NCBI GenBank assembly: GCA_902554705.1
Contig: CACDPP010000008.1
Coordinates: forward strand, 1-64,000
DNA length: 64,000 bases
Origin: Paracoccaceae bacterium
GTDB lineage: Bacteria > Pseudomonadota > Alphaproteobacteria > Rhodobacterales > Rhodobacteraceae
Direction: 5' to 3'
Notes under the pieces: model-generated
Told to the model about the DNA's origin: nothing
The model's database searches: none
Seen by the model: the letters and a program-made list of their open reading frames with translations, nothing else
Part shown: piece by piece, positions 39,184-47,513 of the stretch
Position numbering within the stretch: position 1 is the stretch's first letter
Layout of the letters: each line of letters starts with the position of its first letter
Made by a program: the position numbers and the translations under genes

Positions 39184-40751
39184 CCTGGAAACTGGCATTC
39201 ATGCTGATCGTTATCATTGGCGGAGTTCTGACAGGACTGGCACCACTATTCTTGTTTACGGATTTTCGCGCCGAGTTGGGTATTGGAACGATGCTTCTCG
39301 GGTTGTTTGTCGGTATCTTGATTTTGTTGAGCGCAGGCGTGCATATTGGGTTTGCATCCGGTGTATTGGGGGCCGTGGTCATATGGTTGAACTTCGGTCT
39401 GCCAGGGCTCGGCCTAGTGATGATCAGGGTTTCCGACTTGACCAGTACTGCTTCATTAGTCGCAATCCCGTTTTTCATATTGATGGCTTCCTTATTAGAA
39501 CGGTCTGGAATTGCGCAAGATATCTTTGACGCTTTGAGCCACTTGTTGAGGCGTGCTCGTGGAGGTGTTGCCGTTGCAACTGCTTTTCTGGCAGTCATCC
39601 TAGCTTCGATGTCAGGTATAATTGGAGGCGAGATTGTATTGCTAGGATTGGTGGCGCTACCTCAATTACTGCGCTTGGGCTACGACAAATACCTTGCCAT
39701 AGGTACGATATGTGCGGGAGGTTCGTTGGGGGCAATCATACCTCCATCAATCGTCATAATTATCTATGGCCTGATTGCCGATACATCAATTATAAAGCTG
39801 TTCACGGCATTGATTGTTCCCGGCTTCATGCTGGCTGGGTCTTATGTGGCGTACATCATTATCAGAACTCAGCTAAACACGACGCTTGCACCACTTCCAG
39901 CAAATTTAGCAAAGAATGGATCAGAGATTGACAAGGAACTATGGGGCGACTTGTTGATCTTGCTGTCACCATTTGCAATGGGGGCCGTTGGCGTAGCAGT
40001 AGCGAGCAAACTCGGTGCAGGGGCGGTTGAACAGACCGCCGCTTTCGTGTTTTCCAGCACATTTGCAATGCTCGGAATAATCGCTTTACTCAGAGCCCGC
40101 CAAACCAACCCGGTCGCTAGGGGATTGCTTCCGCTGCTGTTGATCATTGATCTGGTGCTTGGCTCGATTTATGGCGGCGTGGCAACCATTTCTGAAGCAG
40201 CTGCAATGGGCGTTGTCGCATCATTGATTGTCATATTCCTGCGTCGTGAACTGGAAGTTGTCACCATCATGGGTGCCCTTGAGCAGATGTTCCGTTCTGT
40301 CGGTGCTATTTTGTGGGTAACCTTTGGTGCAACCGTTCTGGCTGGTGCATTTACGCTATCCGGAGGTGCCCAGTATGTATCCACCGCAATCCTCAATCTG
40401 AACGCGCCACCAACTGTAGTTATCCTGATGATGTTGCTGGTCTTCTTTATTCTGGGATTGTTTATAGACTGGATTGGGATCATTCTCATGACAATGCCAG
40501 TGTTCCTTCCGATCGTGCTTCAACTCGGTTATGATCCGATTTGGTTCGGGGTCTTGTTCTGTGTTAGTATGCAGATAGCTTTTTTGACGCCACCTTTCGG
40601 ATCAGCGGCCTTTTATCTCAAAAGTGTGGCCCCGCCAGATATTGATTTGGTAACAATTTACCGTTCCTTCGGTCCATTCATACTTTTGCAAATCGCCATA
40701 TTGACAGTGTTGGTAGCCTTCCCAGAAATTTCGCTGTTTTTGGTTCGTTGA
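39180..40751 (+). CDS. TRAP transporter large permease (DctM type)
   Basis: The 523-residue product has a dozen or more hydrophobic segments and DctM-family features such as GSLGAIIPPSIVIIIYGLIA and the TPPFGSAAFYLKS region near the end. It is longer than the common 425-residue DctM because of extra sequence in the middle (about residues 230-330), a form seen in some TRAP large permeases. It is coupled to dctQ by a 4-base overlap and converges on the SDR gene. Confidence 0.92.
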   Translation: MTWKLAFMLIVIIGGVLTGLAPLFLFTDFRAELGIGTMLLGLFVGILILLSAGVHIGFASGVLGAVVIWLNFGLPGLGLVMIRVSDLTSTASLVAIPFFILMASLLERSGIAQDIFDALSHLLRRARGGVAVATAFLAVILASMSGIIGGEIVLLGLVALPQLLRLGYDKYLAIGTICAGGSLGAIIPPSIVIIIYGLIADTSIIKLFTALIVPGFMLAGSYVAYIIIRTQLNTTLAPLPANLAKNGSEIDKELWGDLLILLSPFAMGAVGVAVASKLGAGAVEQTAAFVFSSTFAMLGIIALLRARQTNPVARGLLPLLLIIDLVLGSIYGGVATISEAAAMGVVASLIVIFLRRELEVVTIMGALEQMFRSVGAILWVTFGATVLAGAFTLSGGAQYVSTAILNLNAPPTVVILMMLLVFFILGLFIDWIGIILMTMPVFLPIVLQLGYDPIWFGVLFCVSMQIAFLTPPFGSAAFYLKSVAPPDIDLVTIYRSFGPFILLQIAILTVLVAFPEISLFLVR

Positions 40752-40827
40752 GAACAATTAGGGTCGCGAATTATTCTCGCAGGGGTAGGTATTTACTCGT
40801 TGTGCCAATATCCAAAATGTGAGATTT

Positions 40828-41601
40828 CTAAAACCGGCCGCAGTCGACTTTCATTTTGTCACCGGTGATGGCTGAGCTTAGATCAGACGCATAATAAAGC
40901 GCCGCGCGGCCGACCTCTTCTGGTGATACCCATCGTTTAAGTGCGGCTACATCTGTGTAGTTCTCGCGTTCAATCTCGTCAGCATGGCGACCCTCAGCCT
41001 CTGCTCGGTGAGCCACAATACGGTCCATGTTTTTGCCAGAGACAGCGCCGGGCATCAAAGCGTTCACACGGACGTTTAATGGTCCAAGCTCGCGGGCCAT
41101 TGTTTCGGTGACCCCGATTAAAGCGAATTTACTGGCGACATAAGCGGATCGCATTGGATAGCCTTGAATGCCCATCAGAGAAGACATATTGATGATTGAG
41201 CCAGACTTCTGTGCCCCCATAACCTGCGCGGCTTCTTGCAGGCAATACATCGCGCCCACTAGGTTGATGTTCATGCATTGGATCCAGGCCTCCATATCCA
41301 CCTCTGCCACGGGTGCAATTGGCCCTGGCCCGCCTGCATTGTTGAGCAGAATGTCTATCTGGCCAGTGATCTGAAGGGCCTGGGCGAACATCGTCCGCAC
41401 CTGCGCTTGATCTGATACGTCACAGGCCATGGCATGGCCATCTATTTCTTTTGCCACCCGTTCCAGCTGCTCAGGCCGCCGTCCGGTGACGACCACAGTT
41501 GCACCGGCTTCTGAGAATACTTTGGCCGTTGCTTCACCAATTCCGCTACCACCGCCGGTTACGATGGCCAATTTTCCTTCCAAACGTGCTGGATCGTTCA
41601 T
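40828..41601 (-). CDS. Short-chain dehydrogenase/reductase
   Basis: The 257-residue SDR has the cofactor motif TGGGSGIG at 15-22, NNAG at 87-90 and the catalytic S141, Y154 and K158 (YVASK). R41-R42 after the second strand (VTGRRP) favours NADP(H). It is the last gene of the seven-gene minus-strand operon, 3 bases after the DAO-type subunit. It probably oxidises or reduces a hydroxy/keto intermediate of the pathway. Confidence 0.92.
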   Translation of the reverse strand: MNDPARLEGKLAIVTGGGSGIGEATAKVFSEAGATVVVTGRRPEQLERVAKEIDGHAMACDVSDQAQVRTMFAQALQITGQIDILLNNAGGPGPIAPVAEVDMEAWIQCMNINLVGAMYCLQEAAQVMGAQKSGSIINMSSLMGIQGYPMRSAYVASKFALIGVTETMARELGPLNVRVNALMPGAVSGKNMDRIVAHRAEAEGRHADEIERENYTDVAALKRWVSPEEVGRAALYYASDLSSAITGDKMKVDCGRF

Positions 41602-41604
41602 GTT

Positions 41605-42699
41605 CTAATCCTCTTTAAAGTTTCGCCCCGGATCGAAAAGGGGCAGTTCGGGTTCTCGGTCTAAGATGAAATCACCCATCAATTTACTGATATAGGGCCC
41701 AATGGTGTAACCACCACGTACACAGCCCAACACAAATGCGCCCTCAACCCCTGGAAGTGCGCCTACCAAAGGGTAAAAGTCAGGCACATTTGCTTCAAAT
41801 CCGGTCCAGCTGCGTATGATGCGGGCATTTTCTAAGGCGGGGAGTGCGAATTGTGCTAAGGCCAGATTGGGTTGAAGAGAGCCGGCGGTGACCTGACCGC
41901 GCCCCTCTTGTGGCGTACCGCGCCCCTGCCAGCCACCGCCAATCAGAACTGTTCCGTTTGTCTTCTGCTTCATCGTCAAGAGGCCTGTTGCGTGGCCAAT
42001 CACAGTTGAGGTCAGGGGTTTCAAGCGTTCAGTCACTGAAACAGTGTTGATACGAGCATTAACGGGCAAATCCACATCTAGCATCGCTGCTGTGGGTTTA
42101 AGCCAGGCGCCTGTCGCCATAAGGATGCGGCTTGCTGTGATTTCGCCTTGGGGTGTGTCGAGCGCAAACCCTGCACCATCTTGCGCGATGGCGGTCACAG
42201 GACATCTCTCACGGTAGGGAATGCCCTGATCGCGCAGACGTCCACGATAGTACTGCCCCGTCAGCGAGGAATTGGCATAGCCATCCTCAGGGCAATAGCT
42301 GGCCGAGATAACCTTTTGGGTCAAATTGGGCTCCGCGTTGCGAATGTGATTGTTAGAGACAAATTCAATGGGCGCGCCCGCCTCGGCTTTGAGTGTTTGG
42401 CGTTCATGCAAAAGCTCCGACTCGCGTTCAGTGAAGGCCAGTGTATAGCCACCAGTTTTTCGAAAGCCTACGGCGTCACCCATGGCTTTCCACTCGTGAT
42501 GGCCCTTAAGCGCATAAGGCATTAGTTTCACGCGCTTGATTTGTAGGCTAAGCGTGCCAGCGTTAACGCCTGAGGCGCCTTGTCCAAGATCGCCTTGATC
42601 CAAAACAGTGGCGCGCATTCCGCCTTCGGCCATCCGAAGTGCTGTGGCACACCCCATGATACCGCCGCCAATAACGGCTATATCATATCGGGCGGTCAT
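41605..42699 (-). CDS. FAD-dependent amino/imino-acid dehydrogenase, DAO-type subunit
   Basis: The 364-residue product belongs to the DAO family (D-amino acid and sarcosine oxidases), with the FAD motif GGGIMG at 11-16. Neighbouring genes supply a second FAD/NAD-type subunit with a BFD-like 2Fe-2S domain and a small plant-type 2Fe-2S subunit. This set matches three-component dehydrogenases such as hydrogen cyanide synthase HcnABC, opine oxidases and D-hydroxyproline dehydrogenase. This subunit would be the catalytic one. The substrate is not known. It overlaps the next upstream gene by 4 bases. Confidence 0.88.
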   Translation of the reverse strand: MTARYDIAVIGGGIMGCATALRMAEGGMRATVLDQGDLGQGASGVNAGTLSLQIKRVKLMPYALKGHHEWKAMGDAVGFRKTGGYTLAFTERESELLHERQTLKAEAGAPIEFVSNNHIRNAEPNLTQKVISASYCPEDGYANSSLTGQYYRGRLRDQGIPYRERCPVTAIAQDGAGFALDTPQGEITASRILMATGAWLKPTAAMLDVDLPVNARINTVSVTERLKPLTSTVIGHATGLLTMKQKTNGTVLIGGGWQGRGTPQEGRGQVTAGSLQPNLALAQFALPALENARIIRSWTGFEANVPDFYPLVGALPGVEGAFVLGCVRGGYTIGPYISKLMGDFILDREPELPLFDPGRNFKED

Positions 42700-44117
42700 A
42701 GCGGCGCAGGCTTGGGAATTGGAAGGTCATCGTAGTCAAAGTCAGCTGACAACGCAGACACCGGAACTGGGCGTAATGGTGGACGGGGCGCAGAGGGTGG
42801 AATTTCCGCTTCGGGTCGATTTTCATGCATTGCGATAAAGCGCGCGATGGCAGTTTGACAGTATTTGCCGCCACATGGTCCCATTCCTGCACGTAGGCCT
42901 GATTTGACTGCATTGGTGCTTGCAGCGCCGACTTCGACTTCCTGCGCGATGCGGGTTTGGGTAAGACTTTCACACCGGCAGACTATCGTGTCTGGCTTGG
43001 TCAGCATGGCAAGGCCTGGACGTGGGGTGCTGAGCGCTGTCATTGCTAAACCGAAGCGCGCCGCGCGGTTGAAGCGTGAGCGCAAGGTTGCACGTTCTTT
43101 TGCTGTGCGCGCGCCGAGGTGTTCTGCTGCACTAAGCCCAGCAAGTGTGCCATGCAGTTCCGCTGCAGCAGCCCCACGAATACCAGTCCCATCACCGCAA
43201 AGGAACACACCCTCGACGGATGTTGCGCCATCTTCGCCTATGTCTGGCACCCATCCACCCAAGTCTGAGCGATAGGAAATCGTAACGCCAGAAAGTTGAG
43301 GGGCTTCAATCGACGGGATTAGCCCGTGACCCAAACACAGGCTATCCGCGTCTATGCTCCAAGTCTCACCTTTGGGAGCCCAATTGGCATCCAGTTTCTG
43401 TATCTCAGCACTTTCAACTCGAGCCACGCCTTCGACCGAGACAACAGAACAACCCCAAAAAATTGGGATGCGGTCCATCATAAGATGGACTATCCAAAGG
43501 GCGCCCCGCAAAGCCAAATCGACACGTCTCGCCAAGGCTGGTAATTTTGCAACCCAATCACGCCTTGTATTTGGAGTGACCACTGCTGCCACCGTACCAC
43601 CCAAACGACAGATTTCCGAAGCGACAAAGAAAACCAATGGCCCCGTCCCAGAAACGATGGTGCGCTGCCCTGGTGGGCTTAAGTTTTGTTTAAAAAGTGC
43701 GGTTGCGCCTGCCAAGCCGAAAACGCCAGGTTTTGTCCAACCTGGAATTGGTTGCACAAACTCGTGCGCGCCGGTTGCCAACACCAGCGTCTTGGTGGTC
43801 AGCCGCTCCACCTGGCCATCCCTCAGGACATGAACGTCCCAACCTTCGGTTTGCCGCTCGATTTGCCAAATACGGGTGCTGCCGCGGTGGTCAATCTGTG
43901 CTTTTGTGATCTGCGCGCGTAAGGCATCTCCGGCAGAGCTTTCTGGCGTTTGTGGCGCCGACAGAATCGAGCTGTCTTTGGCCCGCCAGATCTGACCGCC
44001 AGGTTTTACTTGTTCGTCCAATAAAACCACATGTTTGCCGTGACGTGCTGCCGCTAGAGCCGCATTGCCCCCAGCCGGGCCTGCGCCAACCACCAGAATG
44101 TCAATCAGATCAGCCAT
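42696..44117 (-). CDS. FAD/NAD-type dehydrogenase subunit with BFD-like 2Fe-2S domain
   Basis: I start the gene at the ATG at 44117 (MADLIDILVVGAGPAGG, 473 residues); the in-frame start at 44147 lies inside the preceding gene. The FAD motif GAGPAGG is at 11-17, a second nucleotide-binding region lies near 155-180, and a BFD-like 2Fe-2S domain has C380, C382, C415 and C420. This is the HcnB/OoxA-type subunit that relays electrons. It overlaps the 2Fe-2S gene by 8 bases and the DAO-type gene by 4. Confidence 0.9.
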   Translation of the reverse strand: MADLIDILVVGAGPAGGNAALAAARHGKHVVLLDEQVKPGGQIWRAKDSSILSAPQTPESSAGDALRAQITKAQIDHRGSTRIWQIERQTEGWDVHVLRDGQVERLTTKTLVLATGAHEFVQPIPGWTKPGVFGLAGATALFKQNLSPPGQRTIVSGTGPLVFFVASEICRLGGTVAAVVTPNTRRDWVAKLPALARRVDLALRGALWIVHLMMDRIPIFWGCSVVSVEGVARVESAEIQKLDANWAPKGETWSIDADSLCLGHGLIPSIEAPQLSGVTISYRSDLGGWVPDIGEDGATSVEGVFLCGDGTGIRGAAAAELHGTLAGLSAAEHLGARTAKERATLRSRFNRAARFGLAMTALSTPRPGLAMLTKPDTIVCRCESLTQTRIAQEVEVGAASTNAVKSGLRAGMGPCGGKYCQTAIARFIAMHENRPEAEIPPSAPRPPLRPVPVSALSADFDYDDLPIPKPAPL

Positions 44118-44412
44118 CTGCGCCGTACCGCAAAGAAGTAACATCAATGCCTGGCTGTAATTCTATACGGCAGCTCTCGACTGTTTGCCCCTCCAGCACA
44201 ACCAGACATTCTTGGCAAAGGCCCATCAAACAAAACGCGCCGCGCGGGTCAGTATCTTCGGGCGCGTCGCGCAGGTGTAAGCGCCCTGACCGGATCAAAG
44301 CTGCAGCAAGGCTTTCCCCTGCATGCCCCCAGATAGCTGTACCATCAAAGGTGAATTCTACCTTTTCAGTGCGCCTGATTTGCGCGGATTGGTCTGGTGC
44401 AAGTCGGATCAT
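44110..44412 (-). CDS. Small 2Fe-2S dehydrogenase subunit (HcnA type)
   Basis: The 100-residue product has a plant-type ferredoxin pattern, C61-C66-C69 and C81 (CLMGLCQEC...C), in the context GAFCLMGLCQECLV that is typical of HcnA/OoxX-type gamma subunits. With the two FAD subunits it should form an electron-transferring dehydrogenase complex. It overlaps the DapA-family gene by 4 bases, so the lyase and the dehydrogenase are produced together. Confidence 0.9.
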   Translation of the reverse strand: MIRLAPDQSAQIRRTEKVEFTFDGTAIWGHAGESLAAALIRSGRLHLRDAPEDTDPRGAFCLMGLCQECLVVLEGQTVESCRIELQPGIDVTSLRYGADG

Positions 44413-45308
44413 ATGTAGCTTATACCCAACCGGTCAAAGCAGCGCTTGATCTTGTCGATATCGGCCTGGGTCGCTTGCAACACTGGATCCCTTGGCACTC
44501 CGGCTGGCTGGCCGATGAGGTTTAGCGCCGCTTTAAAGGCGGCAGGCCATGTCGCTGTGCTCATTAGCATCTCGTAGAGTACTGTCAGCTGATAATGCGC
44601 TTTGCGATACGTTTCATCCGGCACGCCCGCACCAACCGCGGCCATCTTGGAGGGTTTTAGATCGGTGAATTCAGGCCCTGTGGCGATAAAGCCTTTGGCG
44701 CCTAGTGCAAAAGCAGGCATAATATAGTGGCAAGGGCCAGTCATGATGGACATCTTTTGGCCAAGCCGCTCCAGCAGATGTGTGTGATAGAAGAAATCGC
44801 GCTGACTTTCTTTAATCCCGATTATGTTGTGGTTATTCATAAGGGTTTCAGTCTGATCTACGTTCAAGGAAAAGCCCATACGGCGAGGTGAGTTGTAGAG
44901 TACGAGCGGCTTGTTCGTCGCGGCAGAAACCTTATCGAAGCGTGCCATCAGTTCGGCCTCGGAGGCTTTGAGCACATAAGTCTGAGGCATGGACAGAAGA
45001 ACATCTGCTCCGTTTTCTTCAGCGGTTCTTACGTAAGCAAGCGACGCATCAATCGTAGGCGCTGAAATCCCCATCATCACCTTAACACGGTCTTTGGCAA
45101 TATCTTTCGCAAGGCGCACCAGATAACCGCGTTCAGCGGCATTCAACGCCCAGCTTTCGCCGTTGTCTCCTGCAATGCAAATCGTGGTGGCACCACGGTT
45201 GATCAGGAATTCAAACAGTTCGGTAAAGGCATCGTCCATGATTTTGCCCTTCTGGTTGAAGGGGGTTGCAATGGCTGGCACATAGCCGTGAAGATCTTCT
45301 TTTTTCAT
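44409..45308 (-). CDS. DapA/NAL-family lyase or deaminase
   Basis: The 299-residue TIM-barrel enzyme belongs to the dihydrodipicolinate synthase/N-acetylneuraminate lyase family. Y138 (VLYNSP) and the Schiff-base K166 (IGIKES) are in place; the usual GTTGE loop is replaced by AGDNGE at 46-51. It is not expected to be the housekeeping DapA. Family members next to HcnABC-like dehydrogenases include pyrroline-4-hydroxy-2-carboxylate deaminase of hydroxyproline breakdown, so a deaminase or aldolase acting on the dehydrogenase product is plausible. Confidence 0.88.
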   Translation of the reverse strand: MKKEDLHGYVPAIATPFNQKGKIMDDAFTELFEFLINRGATTICIAGDNGESWALNAAERGYLVRLAKDIAKDRVKVMMGISAPTIDASLAYVRTAEENGADVLLSMPQTYVLKASEAELMARFDKVSAATNKPLVLYNSPRRMGFSLNVDQTETLMNNHNIIGIKESQRDFFYHTHLLERLGQKMSIMTGPCHYIMPAFALGAKGFIATGPEFTDLKPSKMAAVGAGVPDETYRKAHYQLTVLYEMLMSTATWPAAFKAALNLIGQPAGVPRDPVLQATQADIDKIKRCFDRLGISYI

Positions 45309-45319
45309 GGGTTAATCCA

Positions 45320-46198
45320 TTATTGAGGAATGTTAGCGACAAATATGGTGCCGGTTTGGGCATCGACGATATAAAGTTTGGACTGGTCGTCCGGGTGGAA
45401 GGTCACGGAGGTGGTCCAGAGCCCCTCGGGCAAGCGTACCTCTGCGATTGGATCGCCAAGTGCATCGAACACATAGGCCCGTCCAGCCTGCGCCTGCGCA
45501 ACTGTCAACCAGCCTTGCTCATTAGTGGCAAGCCCGTCGGGGCCTAGTCCTCCAGACAATTGTAAAAATACGCCAACCATGGGTTGGCCGGTAGTTGGCA
45601 GATTTGATGAAAGCCGCCAAACCTGATTGGCCCGGGTAGCTGCCACATAGACCCAAGCGCCATCAGGCGAGAAACAAATTCCATTGGAATAAGGCAAACA
45701 GTCAAGCACCAACCGCAACACGCCACCCGGTGACAGGCAATAGACGCGGCCCTTGGGGTCGCTGAGTGAGGTGCGACCACTGTCGGTAAACCAAAGCGCG
45801 CCATCGGGTGCATAGGCCATGTCCGAGAGCCCCAAATAGGGTTGGGATCCAAGGCCAGTGCTCAGCACTTTGAAATCACTTTGCCCAGTCAACTCGATCA
45901 GACCATGACGATAATCAACTGCAATGTGCCTCCCATCTGGCGCAATACGCATGGCATGCGGTTCTCCATCGATCTGATGGGCCAATGACCAATCCCCTTC
46001 TGGGGAAACTTTAAATACTCGACCATAAGGGACGTCTGATAGCCACAGGTTGCCGTCCGCGTCAAAGAAAGCAGCCTCAAGGAATGAGTGCATGGATTGG
46101 CCGGGGCGGGTCATCTTAGCCCAGGCCGATGGTTCGCCCATGTGGCGGTATTCTTCTGGAAGACGAAAGGCTGGAACCGCAGTCAGCTTAAAGGTCAT
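45320..46198 (-). CDS. SMP-30/gluconolactonase-family protein
   Basis: The 292-residue product has the six-bladed beta-propeller pattern of the SMP-30/gluconolactonase/LRE family, with metal-site candidates early (EAAFFDADGNLWLSD) and in GLSDMAYAPDGALWFTDSG and SNGICFSPDG. Such enzymes open lactones. No signal peptide is seen, so it should be cytosolic. It overlaps the CoA-transferase gene by 4 bases and is 11 bases from the lyase gene, which places a lactone in the pathway. Confidence 0.88.
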   Translation of the reverse strand: MTFKLTAVPAFRLPEEYRHMGEPSAWAKMTRPGQSMHSFLEAAFFDADGNLWLSDVPYGRVFKVSPEGDWSLAHQIDGEPHAMRIAPDGRHIAVDYRHGLIELTGQSDFKVLSTGLGSQPYLGLSDMAYAPDGALWFTDSGRTSLSDPKGRVYCLSPGGVLRLVLDCLPYSNGICFSPDGAWVYVAATRANQVWRLSSNLPTTGQPMVGVFLQLSGGLGPDGLATNEQGWLTVAQAQAGRAYVFDALGDPIAEVRLPEGLWTTSVTFHPDDQSKLYIVDAQTGTIFVANIPQ

Positions 46199-47361
46199 AC
46201 CACCACTCCCTCTGCGAATAGTCTGTCAATCTCAGCTGGGCTAAGCCCTGCACTTTCCAAGATGTTCCGGCTGTGCTGTCCCAACACTGGCGGTGCAATA
46301 GTTAATTTTGGGCCACCTTGGCTCATGTGATATGCCGCAAGTGGCAAGGTAATATCTGCATCAACCGGTGAAGGCTTAAAGTAACCACGGGCCAAGGTTT
46401 GGTTCGCAGAAACGGCCTCTTCTAAGGTGGCAACGCGCTCGGCAGGAATATCGCTGAGTTCAAAGTGCTTTTGCCAAGTCGCCGCACTTTTTTGCATCAA
46501 CACTTCGCTCATCTCCGAACGCATTGTATCGGAGTGCATCCAAACATCCTCCCAAGTCTGTATGTCAGCTAGGAGAGGTATATCATACCCAAGATCTTTG
46601 AAACAAGTCCCCAGCTTGCGGTATTGGGACGGCTTAAAGGCCCCTAAAATCAAAGTACCTTCGGCGGTTTCATAGGTCTGAAGACCAGCTTCAAAACGTT
46701 TAGGTGCATCTGGCGCCACCTGTTTAGCCGCGGCCTCGGGGGCCATTAGGCTCAAAGCCACCTCTAGCATAGAGGCGCTTATAAAACAGCCCTCGCCAGT
46801 CCGCTGGCGTTGCAAGAGTGCTGCGGCAATTGCAAAGGCGGCTGAGTACCCAGCCGCATAATCCACAAACGATAACCCTGGCTTCACGCCATTGCATTGC
46901 GCGACCGTACCAGAGGCGGCTTGAATAGTATTGTCATAAGCTCCCTTGGACGCCTTGGGACCTTCATCACCATAGCCTGTCATCGCGCAATAAATTATTT
47001 TGGGATTGTGGGTCCTGATATCGTCGTAACCCAATCCAAGGTTTTGCAATGTGCCGGTTGCATAGTTTTCTATGAAGACATCCGCGTCCTTCACGATATG
47101 CAACAGTGCTTCGCGTCCCCGTTCTGTGCGAATATCCAGTGCTAGGGATTTCTTGTTGCTGGCCTGAACTTGATAGGTCAGTCCAACACCTTTATCATTG
47201 AGCGTTGAAAGTGGGCCGCGACCTCGTGCGCAATCTGGCAAATCTGGGATCTCCACCTTGATCACATCAGCGCCAAGCAAGGCAAATTGATAACCGCAGA
47301 ATGGGGCTGCGAGAACCTGTGAAACCTCAATGATCTTTATGCCATGCAATGCGCCGTTCAA
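46195..47361 (-). CDS. CaiB/BaiF-type (class III) CoA-transferase
   Basis: I start the gene at a TTG at 47361 because AGGAG lies just before it and it gives a family-type N-terminus (LNGALHGIKIIEVSQVLAAP); the product has 388 residues. An in-frame ATG at 47430 lies on top of the operator and is unlikely. The motif AYDNTIQAASG carries the expected catalytic aspartate (D143). The enzyme moves CoA between carboxylic acids. It is the first gene of the seven-gene operon and is divergent from the aminotransferase. Confidence 0.87.
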   Translation of the reverse strand: MNGALHGIKIIEVSQVLAAPFCGYQFALLGADVIKVEIPDLPDCARGRGPLSTLNDKGVGLTYQVQASNKKSLALDIRTERGREALLHIVKDADVFIENYATGTLQNLGLGYDDIRTHNPKIIYCAMTGYGDEGPKASKGAYDNTIQAASGTVAQCNGVKPGLSFVDYAAGYSAAFAIAAALLQRQRTGEGCFISASMLEVALSLMAPEAAAKQVAPDAPKRFEAGLQTYETAEGTLILGAFKPSQYRKLGTCFKDLGYDIPLLADIQTWEDVWMHSDTMRSEMSEVLMQKSAATWQKHFELSDIPAERVATLEEAVSANQTLARGYFKPSPVDADITLPLAAYHMSQGGPKLTIAPPVLGQHSRNILESAGLSPAEIDRLFAEGVVV

Positions 47362-47417
47362 AGGTAGTCTCCTGACGAGTGAACTTACCAAGAAATAGAC
47401 TTGAGTTCTGCCCTGTT

Positions 47418-47433
47418 GTTTTATATACAAAAC
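47418..47433. promoter_or_regulatory. Predicted IclR operator, site 1
   Basis: GTTTTATATACAAAAC is a near-palindrome (14 of 16 positions symmetric). The identical 16 bases occur at 49657-49672, beside the IclR gene. Here it lies between the divergent CoA-transferase and aminotransferase genes, 31 bases before the aminotransferase ATG. Confidence 0.7.
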
Positions 47434-47513
47434 TTAGTTCAGCATGCAAGACGGAATATGAGTAATGTCCAGCATACTACATCGGACCTTAGAATTAACT
47501 CCACCCACTGCTG

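Noticed and set aside
46195-47430. Long form of the CoA-transferase starting at the ATG at 47430
   Set aside because: The start would lie within the predicted operator and adds residues unrelated to the family; the TTG at 47361 has a good AGGAG site.
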